Shown here: in pieces, positions 61,965 through 64,000 of the stretch
Layout of the letters: every line of letters begins with the position of its first letter
Position numbering within the stretch: position 1 is the stretch's first letter
Assembly (NCBI GenBank): GCA_004210455.1
Contig: SEFA01000028.1
Location: 1-64,000, forward strand
DNA: 64,000 bases
Direction of reading: 5' to 3'
DNA from: Rubrivivax sp.
GTDB taxonomy: Bacteria; Pseudomonadota; Gammaproteobacteria; Burkholderiales; Burkholderiaceae_C
Notes under the pieces: generated by a model
Told to the model about the DNA's origin: nothing
What the model saw: the letters and a program-made list of their open reading frames with translations, nothing else
Database searches by the model: none
Made by a program: the position numbers and the translations under genes

Positions 61965-63411
61965 GTCGGCTCCGCAGGTGGGTGAGGAGGCGCCGCACTT
62001 CGAGCATGGCGGGATGTCTGAGCGCGGCGGCGCAGGCCAGCCAGGCCGCGGTGCCGGCCACGACGCACAGGGCGATCCGCGGAATGAGCGGCAGGCCCAG
62101 CTCGTGCGCGGTCAGGCGCGCCAGCACCAGGCCGGCGCCGCAGCCCAGCGCCAGCAGCGCGCTGGCGACGCTGGGGCCGTAGAGTTCCCGCGGCCGCGCC
62201 TTGAGGACCTGGGTCAGATGGCGCGTGTACATCGTGACCTGCACCAGGTTGCCCACGACGAACACCGCGGCGACCGCGTGGAGGTTCCAGAGCGCGGCGA
62301 TGCCCACGCACACCAGGTGCGTGGGGCTGTACCAGAGCGCGACCGACAGCCGGCGCTTGATCTGGCCGGTGGCGGCGAGCGCGTTGGGCGCCAGCATCGT
62401 CAGCGCGTAAGGCAGCCCGGCGAGTGCGAGCAGCGTCGCCAGCGGCGCGGCCGGGTGCCACTGCGGGCCGTAGAGCAGGACGAGGATGTCGTCGGCCATC
62501 AGCGCCACGCCGACCATGAACGGCCAGGCGATGCCGGTGAACAGCGCCGTGCCCTTGGCGAAGGGCGTGACCAGGCTGTGGCCGGCGCGATGGTCGGCGG
62601 CGAGGGCGGGCGTGGCCACGCGCAGGATGGCCGAGCTCACCGTCTGCGCCAGCAGGTCGATCAGGCCCGCCGCGCGGCTGAACAGCCCCAGCGCGGTGAA
62701 GCCGAACACCTTGCCGATGATCAGCTCATGGCCGTTACGCGCGCCCGATTCCACCAGGCGCGAGCCGGTGAACATCGCGCCGAAGCGCAGTTGCCGGCCG
62801 GCGCCGCGCAGGCGCGGCATCAGCAGCGCGTCGCGCGGTCGCATCCAGATCAGGATGGCCGCCTGCGTCGCGATGCCGGCGACCGGGCCCCAGGCCAGGC
62901 TGAGCGCGCCGTGGCCGGTCCAGGCCAACGTGACGCTGGTGGCGGCGTTGACGACGTTGGCGCTGACCTGCACCACGCAGACCTTGTGGAAGGCCATCTC
63001 GCGGTTGAGCAGCGCGAACGACGGCGAGGCCAGCGGCAGCACCAGGAAGTTGATGCTCAGCACCAGCAGCAGGTCGGCGACCAGCGGCTCGTGGTACCAG
63101 TCCGCCAGCAGGAAACGGCCGCCCAGGATCGCCAGCGCCAGGCTCCAGGCCATGATCAGCGTGATCGTGAACGCGCTGCGCATCTTGTCGCGGTCGAGTT
63201 CGCGTTCCTGGATCAGGTACTCGCTGACGCCGAAGTCGCGCAGGATGGACGCCAGATTGGTCACCACCGCACACAGCGAATACACGCCCACCTGCGTCGG
63301 CGTCAGCAGCCGCGCCAGGATCATGGTCGTGGGGATGGTGATCGCCAGGCTCAGGTAGCGCTCGGCGAAGGACCAGGCCAGCGCGCCGCGGACGGAACGG
63401 CTCTTGCTCAT
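61957..63411 (-). CDS. Polysaccharide flippase (Wzx/MATE-like oligosaccharide translocase)
   Basis: A 484-residue inner-membrane protein with about 12-14 membrane segments. Its start SVRGALAWSFAERYLSLAIT, then ARLLTPTQVGVYSLCAVVTN and DFGVSEYLIQE, is typical of Wzx-like polysaccharide biosynthesis proteins. Later parts include FGFTALGLFSRAAGLIDLLA and LYGPQWHPAAPLATLLALAG. It should flip the lipid-linked repeat unit made by the adjacent transferases to the periplasm. It overlaps the WaaA-like start by 8 bp and the GNAT stop by 4 bp (ATGA). Confidence 0.93.
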   Translation of the reverse strand: MSKSRSVRGALAWSFAERYLSLAITIPTTMILARLLTPTQVGVYSLCAVVTNLASILRDFGVSEYLIQERELDRDKMRSAFTITLIMAWSLALAILGGRFLLADWYHEPLVADLLLVLSINFLVLPLASPSFALLNREMAFHKVCVVQVSANVVNAATSVTLAWTGHGALSLAWGPVAGIATQAAILIWMRPRDALLMPRLRGAGRQLRFGAMFTGSRLVESGARNGHELIIGKVFGFTALGLFSRAAGLIDLLAQTVSSAILRVATPALAADHRAGHSLVTPFAKGTALFTGIAWPFMVGVALMADDILVLLYGPQWHPAAPLATLLALAGLPYALTMLAPNALAATGQIKRRLSVALWYSPTHLVCVGIAALWNLHAVAAVFVVGNLVQVTMYTRHLTQVLKARPRELYGPSVASALLALGCGAGLVLARLTAHELGLPLIPRIALCVVAGTAAWLACAAALRHPAMLEVRRLLTHLRSRHA

Positions 63412-64000
63412 GCCGGCGCTTCTTCCGTCTTGGCGGCGGCTTCCCCGGAGCCCGTTCCTGTTCCCGTCCCGGTCCCGTCGGACGACTCGGCGTCGCCGCG
63501 GCGCAGCAGCCGCTTCAATGCGGGCACCCAGCCCCAGCGGTACAGCGTGGCGTGATAGATCGGGCGCGCGTCGGCGGTCCAGCGCGTGTGCCACTCCATG
63601 ACCTTGCCGTAGAACTCGATGCGCCGGATCGGGCCCCCGGCGGCCGCCGCGTCGAACAGCTGCTGGAACTGCAGCTGGCGCATCAGCGTCGACGGCGAGA
63701 CGGCCTTGTGCGCCTCGTCGTAGGCGGTCTTGAGGATCACGATCTTGCCGCCGGACTCGATGCACAGGTCCATCGCGACGACGGCGTCGTCGAACCAGTA
63801 CTGGTACAGCCGGACGCGGCCGGCGCGTGCGAAGCTTTCCAGCATCGCACGATAGAACTCGTACTGCGGATGGCCGGGCGCGATCGCCGTGCCCTCGGAG
63901 CCCTTCCAGCCGCTCGCCTCCAGCCGGCCGTAGTTCGCCAGCGCGGGAGCGACGTCCTCGGGCCGCGTCAGGCATTCCAGCCGCGTGACGGTGCCGGCGG
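63408..64000 (-). CDS. GNAT/FemAB-like acyltransferase, partial (runs off the window)
   Basis: The C-terminal ~197 residues of a protein that continues past the end of the window on the minus strand. The open frame reads back without a stop to 64000 (LANYGRLEASGWKGSEGTAI, PGHPQYEFYRAM), so the shorter ATG at 63845 is internal. The Acetyltransf_6-type GNAT region includes YQYWFDDAVVAMDLCIESGG and TAYDEAHKAVSPSTLMRQLQ. The C-terminus holds a Gly-Thr dipeptide repeat (about 63446-63480). It probably acylates a sugar or peptide of the second glycan cluster. Confidence 0.82.
   Translation of the reverse strand, partial: AGTVTRLECLTRPEDVAPALANYGRLEASGWKGSEGTAIAPGHPQYEFYRAMLESFARAGRVRLYQYWFDDAVVAMDLCIESGGKIVILKTAYDEAHKAVSPSTLMRQLQFQQLFDAAAAGGPIRRIEFYGKVMEWHTRWTADARPIYHATLYRWGWVPALKRLLRRGDAESSDGTGTGTGTGSGEAAAKTEEAPA

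Noticed and set aside
63408-63845. A complete 145-residue gene at the right end
   Set aside because: The frame stays open with protein-like GNAT sequence up to base 64000, so ATG 63845 is internal to a longer truncated gene.

Overview
The window is a very GC-rich stretch of a Gram-negative, flagellated bacterium. The flg operon with L- and P-ring genes, the exosortase A (XrtA/EpsH) exopolysaccharide locus with its PEP-CTERM substrate, and ordinary genes such as rlmB and upp together suggest a betaproteobacterium of the order Burkholderiales (Roseateles/Leptothrix-like). That placement is inference from gene content and style. About 54 real genes fill nearly all of the sequence. Most other long reading frames are high-GC shadows.

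Region 1 (1-9342, + strand) is the flagellar rod, hook, ring and junction operon flgD'-E-F-G-H-I-J-K-L, followed by an uncharacterised overlapping ORF. The first 123 bases are an inverted copy of the flgD sequence that follows, almost certainly a fold-back artefact at a contig end, so flgD is incomplete. Region 2 (9382-14542) is housekeeping and miscellaneous: a lipoprotein hydrolase, a membrane acyltransferase, rlmB, upp and two small hypotheticals. Region 3 (14630-20346) looks acquired: an intact IS1182-type element, a chromate transporter, and an arsenic cassette arsR-arsC-aqpS-arsH that uses an aquaglyceroporin instead of an efflux pump. Region 4 (20347-26331) holds a DUF3224/AraC pair, a leftward operon (hydroxyacid dehydrogenase, a two-gene CHR transporter, a GreA/GreB-like factor, a GST), DUF1993 and a hypothetical.

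Region 5 (26499-33957) is the most interesting. A near-consensus sigma-28 (FliA) promoter precedes a TPR-GT41 (OGT/HMW1C-like) protein glycosyltransferase. Only 19 bases separate it from a LapB-like type I secretion ABC transporter, then an HlyD/LapC-like adaptor, a terminator, and a TolC-like outer membrane channel. This suggests a motility-coupled system that glycosylates and secretes a protein whose gene is not in the window.

Region 6 (34061-55343) is the XrtA/PEP-CTERM locus. A PEP-CTERM protein gene has a clear sigma-54 promoter. After a divergent ThiF/E1-like gene come polysaccharide export, chain length, tyrosine kinase, outer membrane barrel, ATPase, deacetylase, FemAB-like, glycosyltransferase, exosortase-EpsI fusion, amidotransferase, O-glycosylation ligase and a second deacetylase, many with ATGA overlaps. 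Region 7 (55389-64000, - strand) converges on it with a second glycan cluster: GT2, a glutaminase-dead asparagine synthetase homologue, a glycosyltransferase, WbsX, a WaaA-like transferase, a Wzx-like flippase and a GNAT protein cut by the window end.

A recurring oddity is short tandem repeats of different unit length (6, 8, 9, 10 and 12 bp) lying just after stop codons at six places.
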